A model generated the notes under the pieces. That model was not told the DNA's origin, did not search any database, and saw only the letters and a list, made by a program, of their open reading frames with translations. From contig NC_058148.1 in NCBI RefSeq assembly GCF_011075055.1, positions 14,315,969 through 14,379,968 on the forward strand: a stretch of 64,000 nt of DNA. Direction: 5' to 3'. Below are positions 62,287-64,000 of this stretch, in pieces. How positions within the stretch are numbered: the stretch's first letter is position 1; every line of letters starts with the position of its first letter. The position numbers and the translations under genes were made by a program. Source of the DNA: Mangifera indica. Its lineage: Eukaryota > Streptophyta > Magnoliopsida > Sapindales > Anacardiaceae.

Positions 62287-63144
62287 TTAATCAAAGTAGT
62301 CCTTAAAGCGCCCAAATGCCTTCACGGCATCCCTCATGTCAAGAAAACGATCACAACCCTCAAAAAATTTGGCCAGCATGCGCAACTCCTTATCCTTGGC
62401 GTCGCCGGTAAAGGGTTTCACCGGAATTGCATTTCCCGGCTGAAATACATAGGCATTGGGATTATCATCAACAATCACCACCTTCTTCAAGTCTCTTCCC
62501 ATCTCTGATAAGTCCTTTACAAACCTCCCATCGTGTTTTTTGCAAGAATCGCGATAAAGCCGATGCGAAATCACCCGCTTCTCGTCGAGCCTATCGAGAA
62601 CCAACGACGCATACTCCTTTAATCCCGCCGTGAATACCACCACCTCGTACTTTTTACTTACGGATTCCAAGAAAGCATCCACACCGGGCCGTTTTGCGAC
62701 ATAAAAATTCATAAACTCTCCATCGATTCTTGGCCTGACAACGAAGTCAAATCTTTTCGGAGGAGGGTCGGGTTTTGAATGGATTAGCGTCTCGTCTAGA
62801 TCGAGAAAGATGGTTTTTTTCTCGGGAGATAGGAGAGGAGGAAGAACGTTTTCTTTGCAGAAGAAAAGAACTTTAGGAACAAGAATCTGATCTTTAGATT
62901 CAGGATTATCTTTTTGTTCGGTTTTCAATATTTTGTAGCCTTTGCTTTTCCGAGTTGGGGTGGTGGTCATACGCACCAACTTGGAGAAAAACTTGGCGAA
63001 ACGGCGCTTGCATGAGTTTAATGATTTGTTGATGGAGGAGATGAAGTTGGCGGCGGAGCCGGACTTGGAGGGGGACTTCTTGCGGCGGCGATGGCTGTTC
63101 TTGGAGATTTTTGATTGGGCCTTTTTGGTAAACTTGGCCACCAT
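62287..63144 (-). CDS. SCP1/FCP1-like HAD-superfamily phosphatase
   Basis: Intronless 285-residue protein with a small CTD phosphatase-type (FCP1-homology) HAD domain. The catalytic DLDETL motif is at residues 115-120 (nucleophile Asp115, acid/base Asp117), the second motif VVFTAG at 169-174, the lysine of motif III probably in GRFVKDLSEM (about 206-215), and the acidic motif IV VIVDDNP at 223-229, so the active site looks complete. The first 70 residues are very basic (RRRKKSPSK, KRRFAKFF) and suggest nuclear or nucleolar targeting. Members dephosphorylate the RNA polymerase II tail or other Ser/Thr substrates; the substrate here is unknown. In Arabidopsis similar genes lie near HSFA4C and STICHEL-like genes on chromosome 5 and near CFS2 on chromosome 1, as I recall. 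No lesions were seen. Confidence 0.9.
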   Translation of the reverse strand: MVAKFTKKAQSKISKNSHRRRKKSPSKSGSAANFISSINKSLNSCKRRFAKFFSKLVRMTTTPTRKSKGYKILKTEQKDNPESKDQILVPKVLFFCKENVLPPLLSPEKKTIFLDLDETLIHSKPDPPPKRFDFVVRPRIDGEFMNFYVAKRPGVDAFLESVSKKYEVVVFTAGLKEYASLVLDRLDEKRVISHRLYRDSCKKHDGRFVKDLSEMGRDLKKVVIVDDNPNAYVFQPGNAIPVKPFTGDAKDKELRMLAKFFEGCDRFLDMRDAVKAFGRFKDYFD

Positions 63145-64000
63145 TTTTATGGCATTCTTTTCCTGAGAAATTTAGGGAACGGAAATGGGCAGCTTTGGGG
63201 GTTTAAATTGTGGTTTGGTATAACGGTCGAGAAGGGAGGAGGCTCGGAACCGAAGCTATATTTTGTTAGTGTTAGAGATTGTCAAATTTATGGGAAATAA
63301 TTAATTTGCTTAAAATTTGGGGCTAAAAGAAATTAAGAGAATAATGGAAGATGCCTCCCTTGTCTGCTCCGTCCTTGCTTTAAATCAAAATAAAGATTTT
63401 AGTGGACTATTTTGGTAAAAAGGTTAAATGGGCTTTCATTTGTTATTGTTAAATAAAACGCCCAAGGCAAAGGATCTTTCACATTTTTTACGACTAAAAA
63501 CTTGGCCCATATAAGCAACAAACTCTAATAATAAGCCCAACTGCATTTCCCGTTTGCTTTTGAAATAATACTGGATTCCATCAGGGCAAACCCAAACAAA
63601 GGTCAGGTTGAGATCAGTATGAATTTAAAATTCACAGCTAAAGATAAGCTTGAAACAGATGATATGATGCTCAAACCTAGTTTGAAACAATTTGACTTTG
63701 GATTTGGTCCTAGTAGAGCTTGAATTTGAATGTTCGAAATGCCTTGAACTGGGATTTGTTAATGAAAATGAACTCAATTTTTTTACTCATACTTGCAATA
63801 TTTATGAAAATGAGTCTAATTCGTGACTTAAACTTAGACTTGTTTACGAAAATGAGTTGCTGAGTGATGAAAACAATCAAGCAGGCAAAGATATGCATGC
63901 TATAAGCAAAATTCTATATAAAGTGAAATGCTACAGAAGTCTTTGTCTGCCACTAATCTTGAAACAATAAATTTTGGAATTCTAGTGAATCTCCGTTAAA
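63145..64000. other. Upstream region of the HAD phosphatase gene and spacer
   Basis: The first few hundred bases are the phosphatase leader and promoter. From 63600 to 63870 the sequence carries a copy of the AAATGAG(T/A)(T/A)CNAATTTTTTNACTCA(A/T)ACTT-type repeat seen at 13966-14022. No gene supported. Confidence 0.5.

Overview
This window is nuclear DNA from a eudicot plant. The evidence is GT-AG split genes with plant protein families, AT-rich spacers with (AT)n microsatellites, a nuclear tRNA-Glu(UUC) gene, and decayed plant transposons (Mutator-like inverted-repeat elements, a Ty3/gypsy pol remnant, a possible LINE tail). Protein identity to known families is high, which suggests a rosid, but I cannot name the species. 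No prokaryotic operon, CRISPR array or defence island is present, and I found no convincing undescribed system. The interest lies in broken genes, mobile-element structure and conserved gene neighbourhood.

Layout. 0-10 kb: a DUF641 (UNE1/GIL1-like) gene and the six-exon K/HDEL receptor ERD2, both on the minus strand. 10-17 kb: a transposon-littered spacer. 17-24.3 kb: a six-exon STICHEL-like gene (DNA polymerase III gamma/tau-like AAA domain) on the plus strand, with a 1-nt frameshift in its first exon. 28.9-31.1 kb: the intronless U-box/ARM E3 ligase PUB17. 33.3 kb: tRNA-Glu. 34.1-35.9 kb: a secreted-protein gene (family I believe to be DUF7705) on the minus strand, broken by a stop and several frameshifts. 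38.6-39.8 kb: an OFP5-like ovate protein. 40.4-41 kb: a dead PPR gene. 43.1-44.4 kb: a class A4 heat-shock factor. 47.5-48.4 kb: a non-autonomous Mutator-like element with 9-bp target-site duplications. 50.4-53.1 kb: a BES1/BZR1 homolog closest to BEH3. 55.4-58.2 kb: a FYVE/SYLF endosomal protein (CFS1-like), divergently arranged with a small secreted Cys-rich protein (58.7-59.0 kb). 59.9-60.5 kb: a gypsy pol remnant. 62.3-63.1 kb: an SCP1/FCP1-like HAD phosphatase.

The genes do not form one pathway; they cover secretory retrieval, ubiquitin ligation, trichome branching, organ shape, heat and oxidative stress, brassinosteroid signalling and endosome/autophagy traffic. Their order matches, from memory, pieces of several Arabidopsis segments (At1g29300-29340, At1g29770-29800, At4g18820-18890, At5g45700-45720), so the window looks like a less-fragmented version of an ancestral eudicot block. 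Exon boundaries were assigned by eye from GT/AG sites, reading frame and family knowledge; UTRs and transcription starts are mostly not determined.
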